From: Cephalotus follicularis
Taxonomy: Eukaryota > Streptophyta > Magnoliopsida > Oxalidales > Cephalotaceae
Length of the DNA: 64,000 nucleotides
Reading direction: 5' to 3'
Assembly (NCBI GenBank): GCA_001972305.1
Contig: BDDD01006757.1
Coordinates: 22,040-86,039, forward strand
This document shows, one piece after another, positions 44,993 to 58,319 of the stretch. Every line of letters starts with the position of its first letter. The stretch's first letter is position 1. The position numbers were made by a program, and so were the translations under genes. The notes beneath the pieces were generated by a model. It was given only the letters and a program-made list of their open reading frames with translations. It made no database searches and was not told the DNA's origin.

Positions 44993-46848
44993 TCACATAC
45001 GCCTTCTCTTGGGCTTACGAGTCTTTAATTGCTTGATTATGTAGTGAATCACCTCTTTCAAGGAAGCTCTCCTATCCTCCTTGAAGTTCCAGATTTCAGG
45101 AACCGGATACCTCCCACTAGGGTTGTATTCATTCACTTCCACCAATGCTCTGGTGACAGCCTTGTACACATCCTCACCATAAATACTACTCAACTCCTTC
45201 AAATTTTCATCATTATCATCTACTATTTCCTGCATTTTTCAGCCATTAAAATCCAGATAGTGCATTACATGAGAAGGCATTTGGGAAGGAAAAAAAATCC
45301 ACTTTGTTATTCATAGTGTTTGAAATGAATGATCACCAACTGTGTTTTGATGTTCCATAAATAAATGTACTTTAACCATCAAATGCCCGAAGCTTTTAGA
45401 TGGATAATATCATCTTATGAAATTAAAGTTGTCTACTAGCCATGGTGACGGCTCTCTTTTAGCCTATTGGTCCCATCCTGTGTAATGGCCAACAGGGGAA
45501 GGTCGGGAGTTGATATTGGGTTATACTTGGTCCTAGAAGAAGGTTGACTAGCTCTTATGTCTAAACACATAATTATGGGTTAGCTCGATATAGTGGCGAG
45601 GTGTCAAGTTTATTTCAGGGTATGCAAGGTCAAGGTCAATTGATTTTTTCATTTTCAGAGTATGCAATATTACATGTAAAAAAAGTTAAAAAAATTATTT
45701 GTAAATTATTTTTACCTAAAACTCAATAAGGAGGCTTCGCCTCTGGCTCAATACTTCTTGGAGTTGAAAAATTGAAATCCATGACTGATAAATTCCTGAG
45801 GCAAGCACCTACTGCAGTACATCTTAAGTGGGAGTATGTTCCTTAGATATTGTTAGATAAGAAGAAAAGAGAAAAACATGTAAGCAAACAATTATTTGAG
45901 GTCTAATACTGAAGGCAGCTGCTACTATCAATTTTCCAAATTATTTCCAATTACAATGAGAAGAAGAGATAATGTTGACTAAGAGTGAAGATGGTTGACT
46001 AATGCTGGAAGAAGAGATCAGTTTTCCTTCTTGCTTCTCTGAGGATCAGAGGAGTTGTTAGAGATTTTGGACAGAGGATATTATCTTTTATGCAATTATT
46101 TATCCAATGCTGCTAAAACCAGTAACTAAAAAGATACTCTTTGTTCTAACTTCACACACCAAAGCTAGTCAATGCATAAACCGCCACACATTTGAGTCTA
46201 TAAAACCAAAATCCCATCAGATGAGTGCATGTATAAATATTCTCAAGTGATTCAAAATTTTAAGAAAAAATAGCATAAGGTTTGGTAGGTGTAGGCACAT
46301 ACTTGCAGACTGTCATGGAAGTGATTTGCTTGAAAGGGTGCCAGTTGGAATCCCTTACTTTATCTTCCCACAATGAGCATAATTTAGCAGATATGTCCTC
46401 CCAGTATTCGGATGAGAACCTTAATTGGCACATATTTTGAAAAGACTTTCGATCAATCTCACCCATTCTTTTGATTCCGATTGTTGTTCGGCCATTCAAC
46501 ATGTCTTGCAAACCCTGTATATCGAAAACCGGGAATCATTCCATTAAGTACCTAAGTGCTTTAATTTGAAGACAGATTTATCAGGGAAAAAAGAAAACGA
46601 AGAAAACAAATATTACTTTTTTTAATAGAATTTTGTAAAAAGGAAGCAAAGGATACACTTAATAATTCTTTGCGAGCGTCCTGCAGCTCTTGGTTACTCC
46701 GTAACTCTCTAAGAATCAGAGAGCCATTGAAGCTTTCCAGATCTTGAATTGCATCCTTTTTCTCCTCCAACTCTTTCCTCAGTGCACAAATCTGATCATC
46801 TGAATTCTTATTATTTTCAGGGTTTTGATTTTTCAACTTCTCTCTCGA
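44993..46848 (-). pseudogene. FDM/IDN2-type XH-domain gene fragment, copy 1
   Basis: Three exon-like blocks on the minus strand. 46657-46848 encodes coiled coil (ALRKELEEKKDAIQDLESFN, then NQELQDARKELLS). About 46300-46514 encodes the first XH half (GLQDMLNGRTTIGIKRMGE, KLCSLWED, WHPFK). 44993 to about 45230 encodes the second half (EIVDDNDENLKEL, EVNEYNPSGRYPVPEIWNFK, stop at 44993). FACTOR OF DNA METHYLATION/IDN2 proteins act in RNA-directed DNA methylation, pairing through the XH domain. The first intron junction (AAGT/GGT) keeps frame; the last junction is uncertain, since the obvious GT/AG pair would create a stop. The zf-XS and XS domains are absent, so this is a C-terminal fragment, likely a pseudogene. 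Confidence 0.85.
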
Positions 46849-47443
46849 CTGCATAAGATATAACCTGAATTGTGAAGCGACCTTTATGAAAAGACATAGT
46901 TCTACTCCTAATCAAGAAAAAGTTGACAAAAAAGCTATATGGAGTATTAGATTAAAGCAAAAATGTCGATAAAGGCAGCCAGAAGTGAGTCACAAACAAG
47001 GATGACTTCCTGTACGCATTGTTAGAGGACTTTTAGATTAAGGAGGAGATAATTTAGCATGCCATTGCATGCAAATAACACCAAAGCGAGATATCGTGGA
47101 CTCGTGCATGACACGAAAAGATTTGGTTTTAAGTGAACTAGTGGAGTACAAACAGAAAATACAATTATTACATAGCATAATTCTAAATATCAGTAGCTCT
47201 GTCTCTGTTGACACTATACATTAGTATGAAATAAGAGCAAAAATTAATAAAAAAGTGAAGCATATGAAAAAGAGAGTTTCATCTATCATATTTAAGCTTG
47301 TCAAGGAATTATAGATTAAATATGGTTGGCATCATTTTAATAGGGACACATCCAACATGTTAATGTATATTGCTATTATACTTAGTATTCCTGTCGTACT
47401 TATTCTTATTATGCTTAGTTTTCTTATTGTACTTAATATTCTT

Positions 47444-47879
47444 TGTTGAAAATTAAAAGGATCATATGTGATATTAGAACACAATAATTAATGAGTAATG
47501 ATCGTACCTGGTTGAGCCATGTTCAACTGTGCAGCGAAATATCAAAATCAGTGCGATCCTAGATCAAACAGACAGGTCTTCCCTTCATTTTCACCAGAGA
47601 AAATGTGGTTCTTAGATGTGAATCGAAAATAACTCTTGGTGACAGGAGAGGGGACCTAGCCCGATATATATATAGTAAACGCTATCATGCCCATCAGGTC
47701 ACTAAAGCCCACACTAACCACAACCCACATCTACAACCTGGAGTGCGTCAGCCCATACAAAATAGATCGCTTAAGGGCTATTAGACCATAAGCCCGTCTC
47801 ACGGATCATTATCCTACCAGTTTTATAAAATAAAAATAACAATTAATGGAAGCCCAATATTTTATAAATATTTCCAACA
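47444..47879 (-). repeat. copia-B LTR (a), 436 bp
   Basis: TGTTGAAAATTAAAAGG to ATATTTCCAACA on the plus strand; the minus sense starts TGTTGGAAATATTT. A TATA-like ACTATATATATATCGGG lies on the minus strand near 47665. It has several base states not shared with LTRs (b) and (c), and is 13 bp shorter. Confidence 0.88.
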
Positions 47880-48599
47880 TTCTCCCACTTGGGCAACATT
47901 AATTGTGGTTTTAAGAATTTGAAAAACAGTTTAGAAAACGACTCTCTGGTAGAATGACAAAATTTTTAATCATTGGCGCCATAGTTTCAAAACATGATCC
48001 TGAGACAATCACTTTATAAATGATCCGGTCACATAAAGCAATCAAATATAGAATCATAGCGTCTTTATGTCGCCATTAACATAAGACCATCCATGGTTAC
48101 ATATGCCAACAACTCTACTGACATGGATCTAGATGTGGCAGTGTGGCAATGAAACAGCATACAAAATGTGATATCAAAACATGTTATTCATTGTCAGTCC
48201 TCGATTTCTCTGAAACAAAATGAGAAATCCTAAGACTTCCCAAGGAAGCCAGTATGTCTCGATTAAAATATCCATGGATTACAAAATGTGTTATCAAGAG
48301 ACATATACAACATGCTTAAGACAGACACCAGTCTCAAGACTTTATGCAAATGATATATATGTCATAAACACAAATGTGCACATAATCCGGATTTTAACCA
48401 TATGATATATCATAAACACAAATGTGCACATAATCAGGATATATGATAAACAATAACAAAAATGATAATCATCAATTATCATAAAATCATAAATCCAAAC
48501 ATAGGAGTTCATAACAAAGCATATGAAAACAACATGACATATTAAGTCCAACATACATATGCTAAACTCCCACTGTTAAAGTACATCAAAAGAACTTAT

Positions 48600-48860
48600 A
48601 ATGATCGTTTTATCAACATGTCTAACAAAATCAGATGGCTCAAGTCCCTTATCAAAGGTAAGCAATCATATCCATAGTGGTAATGTGAACAAAGACAACA
48701 CACCATGCTTAACCCACTCTATAACCTTAAAAACTTAAGGTTGATGTACTTGGCACCATATGAATACTTCATATTCTTTGTAAAGAACAATGAAGCTATA
48801 TTGTCACACTTAATATATAAGGTAATACCTTAAAGTCATCAATATTTGTGACAAAATAAT
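48600..48860 (-). pseudogene. copia-B RNase H-like remnant
   Basis: Minus-strand words such as CDNIASLFFTKNMKYSYGAK resemble the plant copia RNase H region (CDN, then SKN..YS.GAKH), followed at a distance by a GLEPSDFVRHVD-like piece. This matches the expected 3' position beside the polypurine tract. Very decayed. The same remnant is in the duplicate near 56400-56640. Confidence 0.55.
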
Positions 48861-49762
48861 CATGCTTAAGAAATTAAACATTAGTACCTCAAGGATTTTC
48901 AATACGATGATATTGACATGCTTTAGATCTTAAAACTTTAAATGATGTGAGCTCACCAGTAAAAACAAACATTACGTCACAAATAACAGAATTAAGTCAT
49001 CAATAACACACAAAAGAGATGACTATCCACAAAGTGACTTTTATTAACAATGGTGGTATCATTACGAAAGTCACGGAAACCTTTTATACCACATAGGTAC
49101 ATGACCACCAATCATTATGGTTGTCAACAATAATATCAATGGATATGTCATCACACAGTTATGACAAAGGAAATAACTCTCACAGATCAAGTGCATCATG
49201 AAAGCCTAAATTATCTCTGATTCAAAATAAAACATAATTGACTTAATTCTTTGATCTAATAATTACCATAACAACTCTGATTAGACAACACAATAAGAAA
49301 TAAATAATATCTATCTTTTATAGTCTATTATACAACATTGTCTAACTATCAAGTGTTCGATTAAACTTAGTATATGTATACTAACTTGTGCCTTTACATA
49401 TTTTCAAAAGTTATCACAAAAGTGTGAAACAATAAAAATTGAAAAATATCTCAATTTTAACTCAATTGCCAAAATAATGATTGTCAAAATAATGACTATC
49501 ACGAGGTGATACATTACTCCACACTCCCACTGATCTTATGCATCACCAAAAGCATCAAGATGTTTACACACATAGGATACACAATAAACACAAAATATAC
49601 GTGAATTTTCAAATTGTGTAAACTTTTTTCCAAAAGGTTGCAATTGCTATATCAACGGTTTATACGCACAAAACTTAAAATGTATAAATAGTTGTTCACA
49701 AAAAATTTTACCTCTAAATTGTTTCAAAATTCCACAATCTTGATGCAATACAATATCATTTT

Positions 49763-52578
49763 TGTAATATCCCGTTTTTTCGTATAGAATTTTTGGGCTT
49801 TTCGATTTTTTTTGTGTGGGCTGTCGATTTTTTTTCGGTTTGTGGACTGCCCATTTTCGGTATGTTTTGCTTTTGGCTAGGCTAAGCGGGTTTTGGCCTT
49901 AGCCTAGTGGGTTTTGATATTAAGTGTATGAATAAATAAAATAATTTTTGGCTTTTTGTTTATTTGTTAAAACCCCTTTTCAGCACTTTTAAGCAATTAA
50001 AAACCCTAATTTTACATTTAAAAAGTGTTTTCTCTCTCTCTCTCCCTCTCTCTCCCGTTCTCTCTCCCCTCTCTACCGCTGTCACCGACGTCGGCACCGA
50101 TATGGCGCCGGCGAAGGCACCTTCGAACCCCCATGGTCTCCTGAGTCCACCGGACCCAACCCCTGCACCGGCCAACGTCTCCACCGGCGTGCGCAACGTC
50201 TTCTCTCTCTCGGGTCTGTTTGATGTCGATTCTCCCGCTCCGGTGATCGGCACGACAAGACAATCACATATTCGGCATCCTGGAATCGAGAGGAAGCAAA
50301 CCCGACCAGCCCCGACCCTTGGCGACGCCAGAAAAGTAGATCGGCGCAAAGTCCAGCCATGGTCAAAAGCGTCTGTTCCAGCCAAACGCGGCGGTTTCAT
50401 GGCAAACGCACCCTGGATATGTGATCCACGGCCTCAAACGCTCCAGATCGGCCCTTCTCAGCGTCTGACTGGCGACGCCTGACAGACACGCGCCGGCCAG
50501 CGGCGGCGCGTGAGCCCAGGAGCGGCTGTCTCCGGCGACTTGTTTCGGACAGTTTTTCGACTCCGCTCTTCGCATAGGTGTGATCCGTTCCAGTTCTGCG
50601 ATGTGATTATGGCTTTGTGCTCCGTTTCGACGGCTTTCGGTAAACTCTGAACCTTACTTCGTTACATTCTGTTTTCGGTTGAATTATGTATTTATGTAAT
50701 CGTTTTACGATATTATGAGCTGAACTAGTATTATGATTCGAAATTGGATGAACTGGACAAATTGGACTTACCTTAGCGAATTCGAAAATATGTTTAGAAG
50801 AGACTTCTGCGAATTGGACGTATCAAACCTATTGTTATCTTATATGGTTATGATCAGTGTATAATGACCCATGAGTCGAGGTCTGATTTTATTTCAAATC
50901 TTTATGAGAACGATTTTATTTCTGTTAGATGTTTCCAATAAACGATGAGCGGTCTAGAGAAGTCTCGATATATATTCTTGAGGTTGTTTTGGTGATCGCA
51001 TGAGGTACGGATAACTCTTTCTTTGATACCCTCGTACTGGTTTGTTAAAGAATAAATTTCAGCTTTATCTTTCGTTATTGTACGTATTATCTTTGCTTTG
51101 GATTTCTCTGTCAGTTTTATTGAAATAAAGTCGGTTATGTTTTCTTTTGTACGGATGTCCTTCCTTGGCTATCCTTCTGATATTATTTGAGATAATTTCA
51201 GATTCTGTATTTGGTATGGATCTCATTTCTTGATTATCATCGATCGGTTTTTGATTGAATAAAACCCGTTTTATTGCCTAATGGATATGTACGAACACTA
51301 TCACTCTTGGGCTATCTGATTTTATCGAACGAAAATCAGTTTTGTTTTATGCAATGTTCTTTCGGTTTATGAACTCGGTTATGTTTTATGGTTTCGATAT
51401 GTTTCGAAAATAAAGTTGGTTTTGACATTATAAATGCTTCCGACTTTATATATATATGATATGAAATGTATGTTATGATACCGTTGTGAGCGGTTTTCCG
51501 ATATGTTTTGTGAAAGCATATTTTATGTGATTTTAAATTCATTTTGATAAATCAATATTTTCTAAATGATTAAATACTGAGTATTGTATTCACCTATGAG
51601 GCGTACCATAGGCACGTCGTAGGCCTGGCACGGGGACGTGATACTTCCGTAGCGGTGTGATTAGACTACGACGTCTCTGAGTGTATGAATAAATCCCATA
51701 AGGTGGATTTATGGATCCGCTATGTATGATAGAGGCGTATGAATCGATTATAGTTTATGTGATCTGAGATGTGATCAGATATGTGATCGGATATGTGTTA
51801 TGTGAGAATTGACTATGTAGTGCCGTACACTTCAATTCTAGTGGGCATATGGAATTAGCTACTCCCTTGCCATATGTATTCTGATATGTGATATGTGGCT
51901 CAGTATGGAACTATGTTTTGAAAGGTTTGTCATACGTTTTGAAAGTTATGAATTTGATTTTTATGAAAGTTCATATGTGATTTCAAAGAATGTTTAAACT
52001 GATATATTGCTTAAGATTTCTGTTTTGAGTTAACTTTTGAAATCTTACTGCTTTTAAATTATCATTTATCGTTTACTGTTTTTTTTTGTTCCATAATCTG
52101 TTTGTTTAGTACAGTTCAGAAACTATTTTCTTTTGTTTCGTAAATTGTTCTATTCTGTTTCGTAGAGTGTTTCGTTTCGTTGAATGTTTTGTATCGTATC
52201 GCATTTATTTCAGATACTGTATTGAGCATGATATTGTTTTGTTTCGGATACCGTTTCGTTTTGGTAAACTGCTTTATTTTGGATACAGTTTTGTTTCGTT
52301 CTGTTATGATTCGTAACTGATCTGTTATGATTAGTAACTGTTCTGTTTTGTTTCATAAACTGTTTTGTTTTGATTCGTATTTATGTTGTTTCGTAACTGA
52401 TTTGTTTCATAAACTGTTCGTAAACTGTTTTATGATTCTATATCAGTACTGAGGTTTGCTCAGCCGCGTTTTTGTTTTCCATGCGGCAGGTTTTCAGGGA
52501 CAGCATGGGCAAGTGTGATGAGAGAGTTACTGATGGGTGTCGTTAGGCCGAATCAAAATTACCCTAATCTAACAATTA
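49763..52578 (+). repeat. Ty3/gypsy-type LTR, truncated, at the duplication join
   Basis: Begins TGTAATATCCCG exactly where similarity between the two 5-kb copies ends. It has features of a long plant gypsy LTR in plus orientation: a CT-rich leader (50030-50075), a GC-rich zone (50080-50560), a degenerate TTTTGTTTCGTAAACTG repeat zone (52080-52440), and a distal CTGAGGTTTGCTCAGCCGCG/GCAGGTTTTCAGGGA block. Its far end abuts the second FDM segment without a clear CA end. The open frames at 49960-50480 on both strands follow base composition and match no family I know. Confidence 0.65.
52080..52440 (+). repeat. Degenerate TGTTTCGTAAACTG-type repeats
   Basis: Many imperfect 18-25 bp units of the form TGTTTTGTTTCGTAAACTG inside the truncated LTR. 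No coding meaning seen. Confidence 0.7.
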
Positions 52579-52800
52579 AACATACATAAAGAGATTTATC
52601 CGAACGTCTCAAGAAGATATTTTTACAAAAAATCATTAATGGTGTTTAAAAAAACAAAAATGATATTTTGATGACTCACTTATGATGCTATCACACTTCA
52701 ATTAAACAATACATATCATGATAAATTGTTAAGAGTACAATTAATCAAGATACTAGGCCCAAGTTGACATATACTTAACGTCCAATGATTAGTACCAACA

Positions 52801-54656
52801 TCACATACGCCTTCTCTTGGGCTTACGAGTCTTTAATTGCTTGATTATGTAGTGAATCACCTCTTTCAAGGAAGCTCTCCTATCCTCCTTGAAGTTCCAG
52901 ATTTCAGGAACCGGATACCTCCCACTAGGGTTGTATTCATTCACTTCCACCAATGCTCTGGTGACAGCCTTGTACACATCCTCACCATAAATACTACTCA
53001 ACTCCTTCAAATTTTCATCATTATCATCTACTATTTCCTGCATTTTTCAGCCATTAAAATCCAGATAGTGCATTACATGAGAAGGCATTTGGGAAGGAAA
53101 AAAAATCCACTTTGTTATTCATAGTGTTTGAAATGAATGATCACCAACTGTGTTTTGATGTTCCATAAATAAATGTACTTTAACCATCAAATGCCCGAAG
53201 CTTTTAGATGGATAATATCATCTTATGAAATTAAAGTTGTCTACTAGCCATGGTGACGGCTCTCTTTTAGCCTATTGGTCCCATCCTGTGTAATGGCCAA
53301 CAGGGGAAGGTCGGGAGTTGATATTGGGTTATACTTGGTCCTAGAAGAAGGTTGACTAGCTCTTATGTCTAAACACATAATTATGGGTTAGCTCGATATA
53401 GTGGCGAGGTGTCAAGTTTATTTCAGGGTATGCAAGGTCAAGGTCAATTGATTTTTTCATTTTCAGAGTATGCAATATTACATGTAAAAAAAGTTAAAAA
53501 AATTATTTGTAAATTATTTTTACCTAAAACTCAATAAGGAGGCTTCGCCTCTGGCTCAATACTTCTTGGAGTTGAAAAATTGAAATCCATGACTGATAAA
53601 TTCCTGAGGCAAGCACCTACTGCAGTACATCTTAAGTGGGAGTATGTTCCTTAGATATTGTTAGATAAGAAGAAAAGAGAAAAACATGTAAGCAAACAAT
53701 TATTTGAGGTCTAATACTGAAGGCAGCTGCTACTATCAATTTTCCAAATTATTTCCAATTACAATGAGAAGAAGAGATAATGTTGACTAAGAGTGAAGAT
53801 GGTTGACTAATGCTGGAAGAAGAGATCAGTTTTCCTTCTTGCTTCTCTGAGGATCAGAGGAGTTGTTAGAGATTTTGGACAGAGGATATTATCTTTTATG
53901 CAATTATTTATCCAATGCTGCTAAAACCAGTAACTAAAAAGATACTCTTTGTTCTAACTTCACACACCAAAGCTAGTCAATGCATAAACCGCCACACATT
54001 TGAGTCTATAAAACCAAAATCCCATCAGATGAGTGCATGTATAAATATTCTCAAGTGATTCAAAATTTTAAGAAAAAATAGCATAAGGTTTGGTAGGTGT
54101 AGGCACATACTTGCAGACTGTCATGGAAGTGATTTGCTTGAAAGGGTGCCAGTTGGAATCCCTTACTTTATCTTCCCACAATGAGCATAATTTAGCAGAT
54201 ATGTCCTCCCAGTATTCGGATGAGAACCTTAATTGGCACATATTTTGAAAAGACTTTCGATCAATCTCACCCATTCTTTTGATTCCGATTGTTGTTCGGC
54301 CATTCAACATGTCTTGCAAACCCTGTATATCGAAAACCGGGAATCATTCCATTAAGTACCTAAGTGCTTTAATTTGAAGACAGATTTATCAGGGAAAAAA
54401 GAAAACGAAGAAAACAAATATTAATTTTTTTAATAGAATTTTGTAAAAAGGAAGCAAAGGATACACTTAATAATTCTTTGCGAGCGTCCTGCAGCTCTTG
54501 GTTACTCCGTAACTCTCTAAGAATCAGAGGGCCATTGAAGCTTTCCAGATCTTGAATTGCATCCTTTTTCTCCTCCAACTCTTTCCTCAGTGCACCAATC
54601 TGATCATCTGAATTCTTATTATTTTCAGGGTTTTGATTTTGCTACTTCTCTCTCGA
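52801..54656 (-). pseudogene. FDM/IDN2-type XH-domain gene fragment, copy 2
   Basis: The same three exon-like blocks as 44993-46848. Both XH blocks (stop at 52801; second block about 54108-54322) are identical in translation to copy 1. The coiled-coil block (54465-54656) differs at a few sites (SFNGPLI versus SFNGSLI) and has changes at its 5' end that alter the reading there. XS and zf-XS domains are absent here too. Being so similar to copy 1 it gives no separate evidence of function. A likely pseudogene. Confidence 0.83.
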
Positions 54657-55210
54657 CTGCATAAGATATAACCGGAATTGTGAAGCCACCTTTATGAAAA
54701 GACATAGTTCTACTCCTAATCAAGAAAAAGTTGACAAAAAAGCTATATGGAGTATTAGATTAAAGCAAAAATGTCGATAAAGGCAGCCAGAAGTGAGTCA
54801 CAAACAAGGATGACTTCCTGTACGCATTGTTAGAGGACTTTTAGATTAAGGAGGAGATAATTTAGCATGCCATTGCATGCAAATAACACCAAAGCGAGAT
54901 ATCGTGGACTCGTGCATGACACGAAAAGATTTGGTTCTAAGTGAACTAGTGGAGTACAAACAGAAAATACAATTATTACATAGCATAATTCTAAATATCA
55001 GTAGCTCTGTCTCTGTTAACACTATACATTAGTATGAAATAAGAGCAAAAATTAATAAAAAAGTGAAGCATATGAAAAAGAGAGTTTCATCTATCATATT
55101 TAAGCTTGTCAAGTAATTATAGATTAAATATGGTTGGCATCATTTTAATAGGTGCAGAAGGACACATCCTTCTTATTATGCTTAGTTTTCTTATTGTACT
55201 TAATATTCTT

Positions 55211-55659
55211 TGTTGAAAATTAAAAGGATCATATGTGATATTAGAACACAATAATTAATGAGTAAGGATCGTACCTAGTTGAGCCATGTTCAACTGTGCA
55301 GCGGAATATCAAAATCAGTGCGATCCTAGATCAAACAGACAGGTCTTCCCCTCCTTTTCATCAGACAAAATGTGGTTCTTAGATGGGAATCGAAAACAAC
55401 TCTTGGTGACAGGAGAGGAGACCTAGCCCGATATATATATAGTAAACACTAATGAGCCTTCCCATCATGCCCATTAGGTCACTACAGCCCACACTAACCA
55501 CAACCCACATCTACAACATGAAGTGCGTCAGCCCATACAAAATAGATCACTTAAGGGCTATTGGACCATAAGCCCGTCTCACGGATCATTATCCTACCAG
55601 TTTTATAAAATAAAAATAACAATTAATGGAAGCCCAATATTTTATAAATATTTCCAACA
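55211..55659 (-). repeat. copia-B LTR (b), 449 bp
   Basis: Same ends as LTR (a). It shares with LTR (c), against (a), the AATGAG(C/T)CTTCCCATC stretch, GCAGCGGAAT and CCCCTCCTTTTC. It therefore looks like the original 3' LTR partner of (c). Confidence 0.87.
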
Positions 55660-58319
55660 TTCTCCTACTTGAGCAACATTAATTGTGGTTTTAAGAATTT
55701 GAAAAACAGTTTAGAAAACGACTCTCTGGTAGAATGACCAAATTTTAAATCATTGGCGCCATAGTTTCAAAACATGATCCTGAGACAATCACTTTATAAA
55801 TGATCCGGTCCCATAAAGCAATCAAACATAGAATCATAGCGTCTTTATGTCGCCATTAACAAAAGACCATCCATGGTTACATATGCCAACAACTCTACTG
55901 ACATGGATCTAGATGTGGTAGTGTGACAATGAAACAACATACAAAATGTGATCTCAAAACATGTTATTCATCGCCGGTCCTCGATTTCTCTGAAACAAAA
56001 TGAGAAATCTGATTTCTCTGAACAAAATGAGAAATCCCAAAACTTCCCAAGGAAGCCAGTATGTCTCGATTAAAATATTCATGGATTACAAAATGTGTCA
56101 TCAAGAGACATACACAACATGCTTAAGACAGACACCAGTCTCAAGACTTTATGCAAATGATATGTCATAAACACAAATGTGCACATAATCCAGATTTTAA
56201 CCATATGATATATCATAAACATAAATGTGCACATAATCAGGATATATGATAAACAGTAACAAAAATAATAATCATCAATTATTATAAAATCATAAATCCA
56301 AACATAGGAGTTCACAACAAAGCATATGAAAACAACATGACATATAAAGTCCAACATACATATGCTAAACTCCCACTGTTAAAGTACATCAAAGGAACTT
56401 ATAATGATCGTTTTATCAACATGTCTAACAAAATCAGATGGCTCCAGTCCCTTAATCAAAGGTAAGCAATCATATCCATAGTGGTAATGTGAACAAAGAC
56501 AACACACCATGCTTAACCCACTCTATAACCTTAAAAACTTAAGGTTGATGTACTTAGCACCATATGAATACTTCATATTCTTTGTAAAGAACAATGAAGC
56601 TATATTGTCACACTTAATATATAAGGTAATACCTTAAAGTCATCAACATTTGTGACAAAATAATTATGCTTAAGAAATTAAACATTAGTACCTCAAGGAT
56701 TTTCAATACGATGATATTGGCATGCCTTAGATCTTAAGACTTTAAATGATGTGAGCTCACCAGTAAAAACAAACATTACGTACACAAATAACAGAATTAA
56801 ATCATCAATAACACACAAAAGAGATGACTATCCAAAAAGTGAATTTTATTAACAATGGTGGTATCATTACGAAAGTCACAGAAACCTTTTATACCACATA
56901 GGTACATGACCACCAACCATTATGGTTATCAACAATAATATCAATGGATATGTCATCACACAGTTATGATAAAGTAAATAATTCTCACAGATCAAGTGCA
57001 TCATAAAAGCCTAAATTATCTCTGATTCAAAATAAAACATAATTGACTTAATTTCTTGATCTAATAATTACCATAACAACTCTGATTAGACAACGCAATA
57101 AGAAATAAATAATATTTCCCTTTTAGAGTCTATTATACAACATTGTCTAACTATCAAGTGTTCGATTAAACTTAGTATATGTATACTAGCTTGTGCCTTT
57201 ACATATTTTCAAAAGTTATCACAAAAGTGTGAAACAGTAAAAATTGAAAAATATCTCAATTTTAACTCAATTGCCAAAATAATGATTGTCAAAATAATGA
57301 CTATCACGAAGTGATACATTACTCCACACTCCCACTGATCTTATGCATCACTAAAAGCATCAAGATGTTTACACACATAGGATACACAATAAACACAAAA
57401 TATACGTGAATTTTCAAATTGTGTAAACTTTTTTCCAAAAGGTTGCAATTGCTATATCAACGGTTTATACGCACAAAACTTAAAATGTATAAATAGTTGT
57501 TCACAAAAAATTTTACCTCCAAATTGTTTCAAAATTCCACAATCTTGATGCAATACAATATCATTTTATTCAACCATCCTTTATAAAATAAGAGTTAAAA
57601 CAAATTTGTATCAGAAGATTCATCTTTATAAATTTTTCATATCTAAATAACAAAAGATAAATTTATAAAGTTTCAAAATAAGGTAGATAAAAATAATCAA
57701 TTTGAAAAGAACTAAGAAACAATAATTCAAAACATAGTCAACAAATTCAACTATTCATTGGTAATTATAAATCTTTATTATTTCTTAGAACTCTTCTTTC
57801 TTTAAAAAAAAAAAAGAATTTCAACTCTCTAATTTTACCAAAGGCATTTAAAAGAGACAATAATCAAATGCCTTTATGTACGAAAATGGTTGATCAAATA
57901 AATGATAATAACTAATACTAAATTAGTACTGTTGAAAGTTTGGATAACAAAAATTGTTTAAAAACATAATTACTAGCACAATCAATTCCAAAAAGATTGA
58001 TACAACATATCCAAACTTTCTTTAAAATAAATTACATAAGATCTACAGAAGTGTTAAAAACGAGGAGTCTATTTTATTTGGCACAATAACAATAAGGCAC
58101 AATATTTTTACAACGTCCAAAATGAACTAATGAACCAAAATAGACTCATCGAGTAAATCACACAAAATTGCTAATGCAATTACCATCTAAGAACAAATTA
58201 CACTGTATATTCATCATAGATCAGATTTAAACATTCATATAATCAAAATTAGTGATGATAATCCATTGATTTCGTAATAATGAAAGATACTCAATGAGAC
58301 TCCTAATGCATTGACTACA

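Larger units (their letters stand above)
44771..49762. repeat. 5-kb segmental duplication, copy 1
   Basis: Matches 52579-57562 in direct orientation (offset 7808 through the gene part). It contains an FDM/IDN2-type gene fragment and the 3' LTR plus 3' internal part of copia-B. By eye about 1.7 kb (44880-46600) is identical between copies, while the LTR and internal part differ at roughly 3 percent. The right edge coincides exactly with the start of a Ty3-type LTR. Confidence 0.9.
52579..57562. repeat. 5-kb segmental duplication, copy 2
   Basis: Direct copy of 44771-49762. Unlike copy 1 it continues without a break into the rest of copia-B (57563-61733), so it holds the original context on its right side, while copy 1 holds it on its left. 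Confidence 0.9.

Noticed and set aside
49960-50482. 146- and 172-codon open frames as a host gene
   Set aside because: Opposite strands overlap fully, composition-driven, in LTR-like context, no recognised domain.
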